DNA of 25,641 bases from Hyphomicrobiales bacterium (GCA_026996935.1 JALWJW010000064.1:1-25641), one strand, 5' to 3'; numbered from the stretch's first letter, positions 1-7,036 are shown. Program-made: numbers and translations. Notes: generated by a model not told the origin, from the sequence alone.

Positions 1-825
1 AAAATGATGTTTGATGATGGTGAGTTTGAACCGATTGAATTTCCCGAAGTGACGGTTGACCCCCTTAAATTTAAAGATCAGAAAAAATATACCGACCGCT
101 TAAAGGCTGCACGTGCAGCACGCAAACGCGATGATGCCATTGTTGCCGGTTATGGTAAAGTCAATGAAATGTCATGCGTGGTTGCTGTGCAGGACTTTAA
201 ATTTATGGGGGGTTCACTTGGCATGGCGGCTGGTGAAGCGATCATAAAAGCCATGCGTAAAGCTGTTGCCAAACAATGTCCTTTTATCCTGTTTGTCGCC
301 TCTGGCGGGGCGCGAATGCAAGAAGGCATTCTGTCTTTGATGCAAATGCCGCGCACCACTGTTGCAGTTCAGGAATTGCGTGAAGCAAACCTGCCTTATA
401 TTGTTGTATTAACAGATCCAACAACAGGCGGGGTGACCGCCTCTTATGCCATGTTGGGCGATATTCATCTGGCTGAGCCAAGTGCGCGTATTGGCTTTGC
501 CGGGGCGCGGGTCATTGAACAAACCATTCGTGAAAAATTGCCCGAAGGATTTCAGCGCTCTGAGTATCTGCTTGACCACGGCATGGTTGACATGATTGTT
601 CATCGTCATGACATGAAAGAAACAGTTTCACGCATTGCCCGCATGCTGATGAAAAAACCTGCAATCGTGGCCAAGCCTGAACCTGTTGAACAACCCGTTA
701 AACAGGCACCTGAGGAAGATGCTCCTCAAGTTGAAAAAAGTGACGGCGAACCTTCCAATGAGGTCACGCAAGCGCCCGTTGAAGCAACAGAAAAAACCAC
801 TGAACCAGAAACTGCAAAAGACTGA
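1..825 (+). CDS. accD: Acetyl-CoA carboxylase carboxyltransferase subunit beta (5' partial)
   Basis: AccD pairs with AccA to move the carboxyl group from carboxybiotin to acetyl-CoA, giving malonyl-CoA for fatty-acid synthesis in the cytoplasm. The frame is open from base 1 (AAA codon), and the ATGs at 4 and 7 are internal. Compared with E. coli AccD (304 residues), about 60-70 N-terminal residues, including the zinc ribbon, lie outside the window. Visible family motifs are FKDQKKYTDRL near residue 25, FMGGSLGMAAGEA near 68, the oxyanion segment ASGGARMQEGILSLMQM near 100, LTDPTTGGVTASYAMLGD near 138, and GFAGARVIEQTIREKLPEGF near 165. After about residue 220 the protein ends in a low-complexity tail rich in Glu, Pro, Lys and Thr. 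folC begins 2 nt after the stop, so the two are probably co-transcribed. The identification is certain. Confidence 0.96.
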   Translation, partial: KMMFDDGEFEPIEFPEVTVDPLKFKDQKKYTDRLKAARAARKRDDAIVAGYGKVNEMSCVVAVQDFKFMGGSLGMAAGEAIIKAMRKAVAKQCPFILFVASGGARMQEGILSLMQMPRTTVAVQELREANLPYIVVLTDPTTGGVTASYAMLGDIHLAEPSARIGFAGARVIEQTIREKLPEGFQRSEYLLDHGMVDMIVHRHDMKETVSRIARMLMKKPAIVAKPEPVEQPVKQAPEEDAPQVEKSDGEPSNEVTQAPVEATEKTTEPETAKD

Positions 826-827
826 TC

Positions 828-2171
828 ATGGCCGTGGTCGATGATATATTGCGACGGCTATTGCAATTGCACCCAAAGGTCATTGATTTAAAACTGGATC
901 GCATGTGGGATATATTGGCCCGTTTGGGTCACCCTGAACAAAAGCTGCCAAAAGTAATCCATGTGGCTGGCACCAATGGCAAAGGCTCAACCGTTGCCTA
1001 TATGCGAGCCATCATTGAAGCGGCTGGCCTTAAAGCCCATGTTTATTCCTCTCCTCATCTGGTGCAGTTTGCCGAACGAATTTATTTAGGTGGCAACAAT
1101 GGCAAGGGGGGCCAGATCAGTGATGAGGCTTTGTCTAAACTACTTGAAGAATGCGAACAGAAAAACGGCGGCCGGCCAATTACCTTTTTTGAAATCACCA
1201 CAGCGGCTGCATTTCTTGCCTTTAGCCGCGAACCGGCTGACTATCTTTTACTCGAAACCGGGCTGGGCGGGCGGCTTGATGCAACCAATGTGATTGAAAA
1301 ACCAACCGTAAGCGTGATTACGCCGATAGATTTAGATCACCAGCAATTTTTAGGTGATACTTTAAAAGAAATTGCTTTTGAAAAGGCTGGCATATTAAAA
1401 TCGGGCGTGCCTGGCATTATTGGCCCGCAACACAATGATGCCCTTGAGGTTATTGAATCTGTTGGTCTTGATAAAAAGGTTACTTTGAGCATCGCCAATC
1501 AGGACTGGCAAGCCTATGAGCAGCATGGCAGGCTGGTGTTTCAGGCCGAAAGCGAGTTGCTGGATTTACCGTTGCCCGCGTTGCTTGGCCAGCACCAGAT
1601 TACCAATGCCGGCACTGCTATTGCTGCTATTCGCGCTTTAAAAGATGAGCGGATTTCAGCGCAGCACATTGAACAGGGCTTGCTTAATGTGCGCTGGCCG
1701 GCACGGTTACAAAAATTAGATCATGGGCGATTACACCAATGGGCCCCTGCCGGTGCCGAGATTTGGCTGGATGGTGGACACAACCCATCAGCAGGTCATG
1801 CATTGGCATTGAGTCTTGCTCAACTCAATGATCGATCACCACGCCCGTTAATACTCATCATCGGGATGTTAAACACTAAAGATCCAATCGGATATTTTCA
1901 GGCGTTTGAAGATATTGCCCATATGGTTTTCACCATTGCTATTGAGGGGGAGGAAAACGCCCTTTCTGGTGAAGTGCTGGCCAATATTGCTAGTCAGGCG
2001 GGGCTGGAAGCATATCCTAAACCAGACCTTGAAACAGCGCTTAATGATGTTGAGGCCATTTGCCCAACAGCGCGCATCCTTATTGGCGGGTCTTTGTATC
2101 TGGCTGGAAATGTTTTAGCAAAACATAATGGAATTACTGCAAGTTCGGTCTCGGGTACAACAAAAAAGTAA
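828..2171 (+). CDS. folC: Bifunctional folylpolyglutamate synthase/dihydrofolate synthase
   Basis: FolC ligates glutamate to dihydropteroate to make dihydrofolate and then lengthens the polyglutamate tail of folates, using ATP. At 447 residues it has normal length. The Mur-ligase-type P-loop is visible as HVAGTNGKGSTVAYMRAI (about residues 45-62). It is followed by YSSPHLVQFAERI, FFEITTAAAFLAF, LLETGLGGRLDATNV and the family block ITPIDLDHQQFLGDTLKEIA with EKAGILK. The C-terminal domain carries LDGGHNPSAG (about 315-324). The ATG lies 2 nt behind the accD stop, and GAACC/GAAAC-rich sequence upstream gives no strong ribosome-binding site, so translational coupling with accD is likely. The accD-folC pair is standard in alphaproteobacteria. 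The C-terminal motif IGGSLYLAGNVL is intact. Confidence 0.96.
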   Translation: MAVVDDILRRLLQLHPKVIDLKLDRMWDILARLGHPEQKLPKVIHVAGTNGKGSTVAYMRAIIEAAGLKAHVYSSPHLVQFAERIYLGGNNGKGGQISDEALSKLLEECEQKNGGRPITFFEITTAAAFLAFSREPADYLLLETGLGGRLDATNVIEKPTVSVITPIDLDHQQFLGDTLKEIAFEKAGILKSGVPGIIGPQHNDALEVIESVGLDKKVTLSIANQDWQAYEQHGRLVFQAESELLDLPLPALLGQHQITNAGTAIAAIRALKDERISAQHIEQGLLNVRWPARLQKLDHGRLHQWAPAGAEIWLDGGHNPSAGHALALSLAQLNDRSPRPLILIIGMLNTKDPIGYFQAFEDIAHMVFTIAIEGEENALSGEVLANIASQAGLEAYPKPDLETALNDVEAICPTARILIGGSLYLAGNVLAKHNGITASSVSGTTKK

Positions 2172-2179
2172 CCAGCGAT

Positions 2180-2194
2180 AGTCAAATTGACCCA
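2180..2194 (+). repeat. IS21-terminus-like motif downstream of folC
   Basis: The sequence AGTCAAATTGACCCAC starting at 2180 closely resembles the outer end of the IS21 element at the far side of the window, where GTCA, four extra bases, then AAACTGACCCAC is seen from 24055. It lies in the 69-nt gap between folC and the MarR-like gene, with no transposase nearby. It may be a relic of an IS21 end or solo footprint, but a chance match in a short motif cannot be excluded. Confidence 0.3.
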
Positions 2195-2240
2195 CAGGGC
2201 TAGTCAGAATCTTTTTGTTATGCATAAATGCTAATGTGTC

Positions 2241-2906
2241 GTGGTGAAAAGCCGCGACCTGCTTGACTTGCAAAAAACCAATTTAGCAAGAAAGCATTTG
2301 GGGAGAAAGCATTTGGCCAAAAAAAGAAAAAAAGTAGCTACGCAATCTGCAACTGGCGTTATCCAGTCACTCGAACGTGTTGCACGACTTATGCGATCAG
2401 AAGAATTTGAAATTGGTTTGAACCCGGCCCAATGGGAAGCGCTTCGTTATGTGGCTCGCGCCAACCGCTTTTCTAATTCGTCCATTGCCTTAACCAAATT
2501 CTTAGGTGCAACCAAAGGAACAATTTCGCAAACCCTTATTGCGCTTGAACGCAAACAACTCATCACAAAAACCAAACGCGACGGTGAAAGACGTTCGATT
2601 GCACTTGGACTGACAGATGAGGGGCTTGAAATGCTTGAGCAAGACCCCTGGCAACAATTGATCACCATCGTTGAAACTTTTAAACCCAAACAAATAGACA
2701 CTTTGGGCAAAGCAACGGGTACATTATTAACAAGCCAGCTTGATAAAAAAGACTTACCCAGTTTCGGGGTTTGCCAGACTTGCCGGTTCTTTCGTGAAAA
2801 AGGTGCGCCAACAAAAGCCGAAGGTCCACATTTCTGCTTATTGTTTGAGCAAGGCCTGAGCAAAAAAGAAGCTAAGAAAATTTGTTGTGAACACGAAGTT
2901 TCGTAA
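2241..2906 (+). CDS. MarR-family winged-helix regulator with C-terminal cysteine cluster
   Basis: This is a predicted DNA-binding regulator. The central region (about residues 40-150) has the MarR pattern: a helix with LNPAQWEALRYVARANRF, the recognition-helix segment FLGATKGTISQTLIALERKQLI, then the wing with KRDGERRSIALGLTDEG. The N-terminus is strongly basic. The last 45 residues are unusual: C178 and C181 (CQTC), C199, C215 and C216, plus H197 and H218, the spacing of a zinc site or Fe-S cluster. The GTG at 2241 lacks a clear Shine-Dalgarno sequence. A TTG at 2313 has GGGGAG (2300-2305) 7 nt upstream and would give a 197-residue protein that keeps the whole domain, so the true start may be there. 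The gene converges on glpD with only 3 nt between stops. Target genes are unknown. Confidence 0.8.
   Translation: MVKSRDLLDLQKTNLARKHLGRKHLAKKRKKVATQSATGVIQSLERVARLMRSEEFEIGLNPAQWEALRYVARANRFSNSSIALTKFLGATKGTISQTLIALERKQLITKTKRDGERRSIALGLTDEGLEMLEQDPWQQLITIVETFKPKQIDTLGKATGTLLTSQLDKKDLPSFGVCQTCRFFREKGAPTKAEGPHFCLLFEQGLSKKEAKKICCEHEVS
2289..2316 (+). repeat. In-frame tandem duplication at the 5' end of the MarR-like gene
   Basis: AGAAAGCATTTGG occurs at 2289-2301 and again at 2304-2316, a period of 15 bases, and encodes the repeated peptide RKHLGRKHL. The spacer between the copies forms GGGGAG, a good Shine-Dalgarno match 7 nt ahead of a TTG codon (2313). The duplication therefore may have created or moved a translation start. 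Confidence 0.55.
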
Positions 2907-2909
2907 ATT

Positions 2910-4430
2910 TTACGCCGAGCCCTGTTTCAAATAATCTGCAAGCTGCTCAATTTGGCTATCATTCATAAACAATCCAACTTTAGATCGGCGCCACACAATA
3001 TCTTGTGCACTTAACGCCCATTCGTTTGCAACGAGATAATCAACCTCGCGCTGATACAGATCTGCCCCAAAACATAAGCCCAAATCATCTAAAGAGCGAG
3101 CACCAGTGAGCATAGCGGGTGTTCTGGTGCCGTAGGCTTTTGCAAAGCGCTTAATCGTTTCTTGCGGTAAAAACGGATAATCAGCCATATATTTCTTTAC
3201 TAAATCAGGGAGCGTGCCTGATTTAAAATCACCGCCAGGAAGAGCCTGAGTATGGGTCCAGTCCGGCTTTAAGTCGGGCAACCAGAGCGATAGCTTTTCC
3301 AAAACTGTCTGGGCCAAAACCCGGTAAGTGGTAATTTTGCCACCAAACACGGAAAGAACTGGCGGTTTGTCATTGTCATTTAACAACTCAAGCACATAGT
3401 CGCGGGTGATTTGTTGGGCCGAGCTTTCCCCGTCATCAAACAAAGGGCGAATACCGGAAAATTTCCACACCACATCTTGCGGGTTAGATTGTTTGATAAA
3501 ATAGGCATTGGCCGCATTACACAAATACTCAATTTCTTCGCTGCTTATTTCAGCACGATCCCAATGGCCGGTAATATCAACATCTGTAGTGCCCAACATA
3601 GTGAATTTACCCTGGTAGGGAATAGCAAAAATAATACGACCATCTGGGTTCTGGAACATATAAGCGCGGTCATGGTCAAATAATTTCGGCACGATAATAT
3701 GACTGCCCTTAACCAAGCGTACATCAGATTTAGCATCGAGCATGACCCGATCACTGATTACTTTCGATACCCAGGGACCGGCTGCATTAACTAAAATTCT
3801 TGCCTTGAATTGCTTTGTTTGATCCGTTTGCACATTGCGCACATCCAGGCGCCAATGATCATCTTCTCGATGAGCCTGTTCTAATATAGTGCGGGTTAAA
3901 ATTGTGGCGCCTTTTTCAGCCGCATCCATAGCATTGAGCACCACCAGACGACTGTCATCAACGCGACAGTCCGCATATTCAAATCCATGCGTGAATTGAT
4001 CTTTTAGTGCCTGCCCTGCTTCATCTTTGCGTAAATCAATCTGTTTTGATTTTTGTAAAAGTTTTCGCCCGCCCAACGTATCGTACAAAAACAATCCAAT
4101 GCGGATCATCCATTTTGGCCGCAAAGATTTATTATGAGGCAAAACCAGACGTAATGGTGATACAATATGAGGGGCAATATTCAGCAAAACCTCACGTTCT
4201 TTCAGCGCTTTGCGAACCAGCATGAATTCATACTGCTCAAGATAACGCAAGCCACCGTGAACCAACTTGGTAGATGCTGATGAGGTGGCGCTGGCAAGGT
4301 CATCTTTTTCAACCAGCAAAACAGATAAACCACGCCCTTGTGCATCACGGGCGATACCACAGCCATTTACGCCACCTCCAATAATCGCGAGGTCATAAGA
4401 TACATCTGAAACATGAGGGGTTTTTGACAT
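2910..4430 (-). CDS. glpD: Aerobic glycerol-3-phosphate dehydrogenase
   Basis: GlpD oxidises sn-glycerol 3-phosphate to dihydroxyacetone phosphate at the inner membrane face, reducing FAD and then the quinone pool. The frame is open to 4502, but I choose the ATG at 4430 (506 residues, near the 501 of E. coli GlpD) because the extra 24 residues are not family-like. The FAD-binding motif then sits where expected: DLAIIGGGVNGCGIARDAQG (residues 13-32). Other signatures are SSASTKLVHGGLRYLEQYEF, LVLPHNKSLRPKWMIR, VNAAGPWVSKV and the C-terminal SVFGGKITTYRVLAQ. No other glp gene (glpK, glpF, ABC transporter) is in view. It converges on the MarR-like gene and is divergent from the heat-shock operon. 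Confidence 0.93.
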   Translation of the reverse strand: MSKTPHVSDVSYDLAIIGGGVNGCGIARDAQGRGLSVLLVEKDDLASATSSASTKLVHGGLRYLEQYEFMLVRKALKEREVLLNIAPHIVSPLRLVLPHNKSLRPKWMIRIGLFLYDTLGGRKLLQKSKQIDLRKDEAGQALKDQFTHGFEYADCRVDDSRLVVLNAMDAAEKGATILTRTILEQAHREDDHWRLDVRNVQTDQTKQFKARILVNAAGPWVSKVISDRVMLDAKSDVRLVKGSHIIVPKLFDHDRAYMFQNPDGRIIFAIPYQGKFTMLGTTDVDITGHWDRAEISSEEIEYLCNAANAYFIKQSNPQDVVWKFSGIRPLFDDGESSAQQITRDYVLELLNDNDKPPVLSVFGGKITTYRVLAQTVLEKLSLWLPDLKPDWTHTQALPGGDFKSGTLPDLVKKYMADYPFLPQETIKRFAKAYGTRTPAMLTGARSLDDLGLCFGADLYQREVDYLVANEWALSAQDIVWRRSKVGLFMNDSQIEQLADYLKQGSA

Positions 4431-4706
4431 TGAATACTCTAAATCGATAATTATTAACCCGCAAAAACAGGTGCGAGTGCGTACTCGACTTGGCTCTGAC
4501 AATTAAAATGACGATAGAAAAGTTTTTAAGCTGACGCAATTGAAAATCGGCTTTCCTTTTGCTTTGCTACACGCTTACAATCATTACACTTTTACCGTGA
4601 AATCAGGTTATGCATTCAGGTTCGGTCAAAATTATAAGTCACAATCTTTATCTGTACGCTTTGAGTTTAATCTTTAATCCTGATCTTTTTGTTTGGTCTT
4701 GCCTAA
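4431..4706. other. Intergenic region between glpD and the heat-shock operon
   Basis: No plausible gene is present. Visible features are an inverted repeat CGAGT-GCGT-ACTCG (4474-4487) about 45 nt upstream of the glpD start, which could be an operator or chance, and a direct repeat TCAGGTT at 4603-4609 and 4616-4622 (13-nt period). GGTCTTG at 4695-4701 is repeated at the heat-shock promoter. The region must contain the glpD promoter on the minus strand and upstream control of the hsp promoter on the plus strand. Confidence 0.5.
4511..4539 (-). promoter_or_regulatory. Candidate glpD promoter
   Basis: Read on the minus strand, TTGCGT (4539-4534) and TATCGT (4516-4511) are separated by 17 nt, an acceptable sigma-70-type arrangement with weak hexamers. 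It lies about 80 nt upstream of the chosen glpD start. This is a weak prediction. Confidence 0.25.
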
Positions 4707-4734
4707 GGTCTTGAAATCTAACTTCCACAAGACC
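4707..4734. repeat. 7-bp perfect inverted repeat over the heat-shock promoter
   Basis: GGTCTTG (4707-4713) and CAAGACC (4728-4734) form a perfect inverted repeat with a 14-nt centre. A third copy GGTCTTG lies at 4695-4701. The two arms overlap the -35 and -10 boxes of the predicted heat-shock promoter, so a dimeric regulator bound here would block RNA polymerase. Alternatively the left arm simply reflects the CTTGAA -35 element. Confidence 0.45.
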
Positions 4735-4738
4735 ATAT
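4710..4738 (+). promoter_or_regulatory. Sigma-32 (RpoH) type promoter for the small heat-shock operon
   Basis: CTTGAAA (4710-4716) matches the RpoH -35 element. After a 14-nt spacer, GACCATAT (4731-4738) matches the last six positions of the CCCCATNT -10 consensus. The hsp20 start codon is 80 nt downstream, leaving room for a structured leader. Position ahead of a heat-shock gene supports the call. Confidence 0.7.
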
Positions 4739-4740
4739 TT

Positions 4741-4820
4741 GGTTTATGTAGATGTTTCGGTGCCAGATATTGGGTCGAAACTTTAAATAATAATGGCTGC
4801 TTAATAAGGGCTTAGATGTG
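4741..4820 (+). ncRNA. ROSE-like RNA thermometer in the hsp20 leader
   Basis: The leader between the RpoH-type promoter and the GTG start can form two hairpins. The first pairs GTTTCGGT (4754-4761) with GTCGAAAC-type sequence (4774-4781), followed by CCA/TGG (4763-4765 with 4771-4773) around a 5-nt loop, with G4762 bulged. The second pairs GCTGCTT (4796-4802) with the Shine-Dalgarno segment AAGGGC (4806-4811) around an AAT loop, leaving G4799 bulged. A TGCT-type strand with a bulged G opposite the Shine-Dalgarno sequence is the hallmark of ROSE elements, known upstream of alphaproteobacterial small heat-shock genes, where warming melts the hairpin and frees the ribosome site. Pairing was done by eye, without energy calculation. 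Confidence 0.65.
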
Positions 4821-5243
4821 TCGAAAGTTTCTGTGTTTTCCAACCCGTTTATGTTGGGTTTTGATGAGTTAGAACGCATGTTGGATCATGCTGCAAAATC
4901 TTCTGGTGATGGCTATCCACCTTACAATATCGAGCGTATTGAAAACTCTGATACCGTGGGTGAGGTATTACGCATCACACTGGCTGTTGCCGGTTTTCAA
5001 CTTGATGAGCTTGATATTTGTTTGGAAGAAAACCAGTTGAGTATTTCTGGGCGACAAAATGATGAGCCTGGTCGCGAATATCTCCATCGTGGTATCGCCG
5101 CGCGACAGTTTAAGAAAACTTTTGTTCTTGCCGATGGTATGGATGTTCAGGGTGCTGAAATGGAAAATGGTTTGTTATCGGTAGATCTTGTTCGCCCACC
5201 TGTGCAACGGATGGTGCGAAAAATTAAAATAACGGAAGGATAA
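4818..5243 (+). CDS. Hsp20/alpha-crystallin family small heat-shock protein (IbpA-like)
   Basis: This is an ATP-independent chaperone that holds unfolding proteins in the cytoplasm during heat stress. The 141 residues fit class A bacterial sHsps. Visible are the IbpA-type entry GYPPYNIERI (about 32-41), the alpha-crystallin core with LAVAGFQLDELDI, LSISGRQ, YLHRGIAARQFKKTF and the AEMENGLLSVDL segment (GLL plus V/L pattern, about 113-124). The C-terminal IxI-type anchor appears as KIKI. The start is GTG at 4818. AAGGG (4806-4810) lies 7 nt upstream, and an ATG at 4816 is out of frame. It is followed 3 nt later by the DUF1150 gene. Control is probably twofold: an RpoH-type promoter and a ROSE-like thermometer that hides the ribosome site. 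Confidence 0.93.
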   Translation: MSKVSVFSNPFMLGFDELERMLDHAAKSSGDGYPPYNIERIENSDTVGEVLRITLAVAGFQLDELDICLEENQLSISGRQNDEPGREYLHRGIAARQFKKTFVLADGMDVQGAEMENGLLSVDLVRPPVQRMVRKIKITEG

Positions 5244-5246
5244 ATT

Positions 5247-5501
5247 ATGACAGATCCATTTTTCCTCGATAACTCGCATCACGAGTTAGAAAATTTTGGC
5301 GATGGCGCGCTTGCTTATGTAAAACAGATTAGCCATGCGGATGCCAAAGAGCTGATTGGCGATATGCCCGATGTACCCAGCAACATCAATTTGTTTTGCC
5401 TGTTCAGTGCCAATGGCACGCCATTGTCTATCTCAGACAGTCAGGCCCTGGCATTTGAAAACGCGTTTGAAAATGACCTTGAAACAATAGCCTTACATTA
5501 A
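5247..5501 (+). CDS. DUF1150 family protein
   Basis: This is a small 84-residue protein of the alphaproteobacterial DUF1150 family, whose biochemical role is not known to me. Family features visible are GDGALAYVKQI near residue 18, the central NLFCLFSANGTPLSISDSQ segment, and the C-terminal block FENDLETIALH. It has no signal peptide or membrane segment. GGAAGGA overlaps the end of the hsp20 gene just ahead of its ATG, giving an excellent ribosome site, and only 3 nt separate the genes. Constant linkage to hsp20 suggests it is made with the chaperone under heat shock. That is inference from context. The 120 nt that follow contain a short CCTTG-TTTCT-CAAGG hairpin (about 5553-5567) without a T-run. 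Confidence 0.88.
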   Translation: MTDPFFLDNSHHELENFGDGALAYVKQISHADAKELIGDMPDVPSNINLFCLFSANGTPLSISDSQALAFENAFENDLETIALH

Positions 5502-5623
5502 AATGATGTCTGGAGTGTATTGCGTTGAATTGAATTCACTTTACCGATATGAATGGCCTTGTTTCTCAAGGTCTGCCTCGTACCTGCAATTGAATGCTTG
5601 AATCCTTTTAAATCTGACACGCG

Positions 5624-6115
5624 CTAGTTGTTAATGATGGGCCTGAGCGAATGCGTTTTATCAAATATTTGGGACGCATTTAATGTAGTAATCGCGCCAA
5701 AACCGGCAATGGCATGAATTGTTTGGGGTTGTAAGCGCCAATATGAAAAATCTGTAAACCTTTCAAAGACCTGGGCATCAGGGTGCATGGTTAGATAAAC
5801 CTGTCTGACCTGTTTGTCATCAACCTGGTTAAACTTTCCCAATAGGGTAACCCGTTTTCCTTCTAAGGGGTCTTTGGGCTTTTGCGTATCTGATATCTGA
5901 CTTTCAACAAATAACAGAGAGCCTTGCGGTTGAACCTGTAAATTTTTTGTATGCCAGGCCAAATCTGAAATAAGGATAATCGGGCCTTGCTTATCAACCG
6001 CAACATTGACCAATGAGACATAGGGCATAGACGTTTTTGCGTGGTAAGTGGCCAGACTTGCACTGGATGCATGTTCTAATATTTGCAGAATGTCGTCTGT
6101 TTCAACCGATGCCAT
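5624..6115 (-). CDS. Pyridoxamine 5'-phosphate oxidase-like (HugZ-type) protein
   Basis: This is a split-barrel flavin-binding-fold protein. The sequence follows the HugZ/PPOX-like pattern: SASLATYHAKTSMPYVSLVNVAVD near the N-terminus, then ILISDLAWHTKNLQVQPQGSLLF, DPLEGKRVTLLGKF, MHPDAQVFERFTDFSYWRL and the end motif IHAIAGFGAI. In related proteins the fold binds FMN or haem. Family membership does not tell whether this one degrades haem or only binds a cofactor. HugZ proteins often carry an extra C-terminal DUF2470-type domain, which is absent here (163 residues). I chose the ATG at 6115 with GAG 8-10 nt upstream; a GTG at 6121 adds two residues. It is a monocistronic minus-strand gene, divergent from chvI. 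Confidence 0.82.
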   Translation of the reverse strand: MASVETDDILQILEHASSASLATYHAKTSMPYVSLVNVAVDKQGPIILISDLAWHTKNLQVQPQGSLLFVESQISDTQKPKDPLEGKRVTLLGKFNQVDDKQVRQVYLTMHPDAQVFERFTDFSYWRLQPQTIHAIAGFGAITTLNASQIFDKTHSLRPIINN

Positions 6116-6334
6116 GATCACTCTTTTTGGTTATTTGTTGTCAAATCAATATATAGCCCCTAGCCACCAGCTTCAATATGTGCCACATTTTCGCCACAAT
6201 TTAGCTCTTGCCATCAGCAACGGGGTTCATCTGCGGAATTATTTTGTATTGCTTGCCACAATTACCCCAACATACTCGGTTAGAGCCGTTAGAACGAATT
6301 TTTAAACTATCGTTTTAAAACACAGGAAAAGCAC

Positions 6335-7036
6335 ATGTCAAAAATCGCCCTTGTTGATGATGACCGCAATATTCTAACTTCTGTATCTATTGCGTTGGAA
6401 GCTGAAGGCTATCAAACCAGCACTTATTCTGATGGTGTCAGTGCATTGCAGGGCCTTGAGGACAACCCACCTGACATGGCTATTTTTGATATTAAAATGC
6501 CGCGTATGGATGGCATGGAGCTTTTGCGTCGTCTGCGGCAAAAATCAAATCTTCCCGTTATCTTTCTAACTTCAAAAGATGATGAAATTGATGAATTGTT
6601 TGGTTTGAAAATGGGGGCCGATGATTTTATTCGCAAACCGTTCTCCCAACGCTTATTAATCGAACGGGTTAAAACAGTTTTACGGCGCTCCTCATCACGT
6701 GAGGCACCAGAGGCACAAGACAATGAGCCATCACAAGTGATTGAACGTGGTAAACTTGTTATGGACCCGGACCGCCATTCATGCACATGGGGTGGCAAGC
6801 CTGTGGTTCTGACAGTAACGGAATTTCTTATTCTACAATCATTGGCCCTGCGCCCTGGTATTGTTAAAAGCCGCGATGCATTAATGGATGCAGCTTATGA
6901 TGATCAGGTGTATGTTGATGACCGCACCATCGATAGCCATATCAAGCGTTTGCGTAAAAAGTTTAAAGTTGTCGATGATGACTTTGATGCAATCGATACA
7001 CTTTATGGTGTTGGCTACCGTTTCAAAGAGTCCTAA
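6335..7036 (+). CDS. chvI: Response regulator ChvI (OmpR/PhoB family)
   Basis: ChvI is the DNA-binding partner of ChvG, controlling envelope, exopolysaccharide and acid/host-interaction genes in rhizobia and relatives. The receiver domain (residues 1-118) has the acidic pocket D8-D9-D10, phospho-acceptor D52 (IFDIKMPRMDG), T79 and K101 (RKPF). The C-terminal winged-helix domain (about 135-233) shows LTVTEFLILQSLALRPG, VDDRTIDSHIKRLRKKF and the closing YGVGYRF. The ATG is preceded by AGGAAAA at a good distance. The 219-nt upstream gap holds two GTTAGA copies (6279-6284, 6288-6293) that could be a binding site, but this is weak. chvG follows after 75 nt. The call rests on both the sequence and the neighbours chvG-hprK. 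Confidence 0.93.
   Translation: MSKIALVDDDRNILTSVSIALEAEGYQTSTYSDGVSALQGLEDNPPDMAIFDIKMPRMDGMELLRRLRQKSNLPVIFLTSKDDEIDELFGLKMGADDFIRKPFSQRLLIERVKTVLRRSSSREAPEAQDNEPSQVIERGKLVMDPDRHSCTWGGKPVVLTVTEFLILQSLALRPGIVKSRDALMDAAYDDQVYVDDRTIDSHIKRLRKKFKVVDDDFDAIDTLYGVGYRFKES

Noticed and set aside
2447..2863. 138-codon minus-strand frame inside the MarR-like gene
   Set aside because: The plus strand carries a clear MarR domain; the opposite frame has no family motif and no ribosome site.
5553..5567. Hairpin CCTTG-TTTCT-CAAGG between the DUF1150 and HugZ-like genes as a terminator
   Set aside because: The stem is only 5 bp and no T-run follows on either strand.
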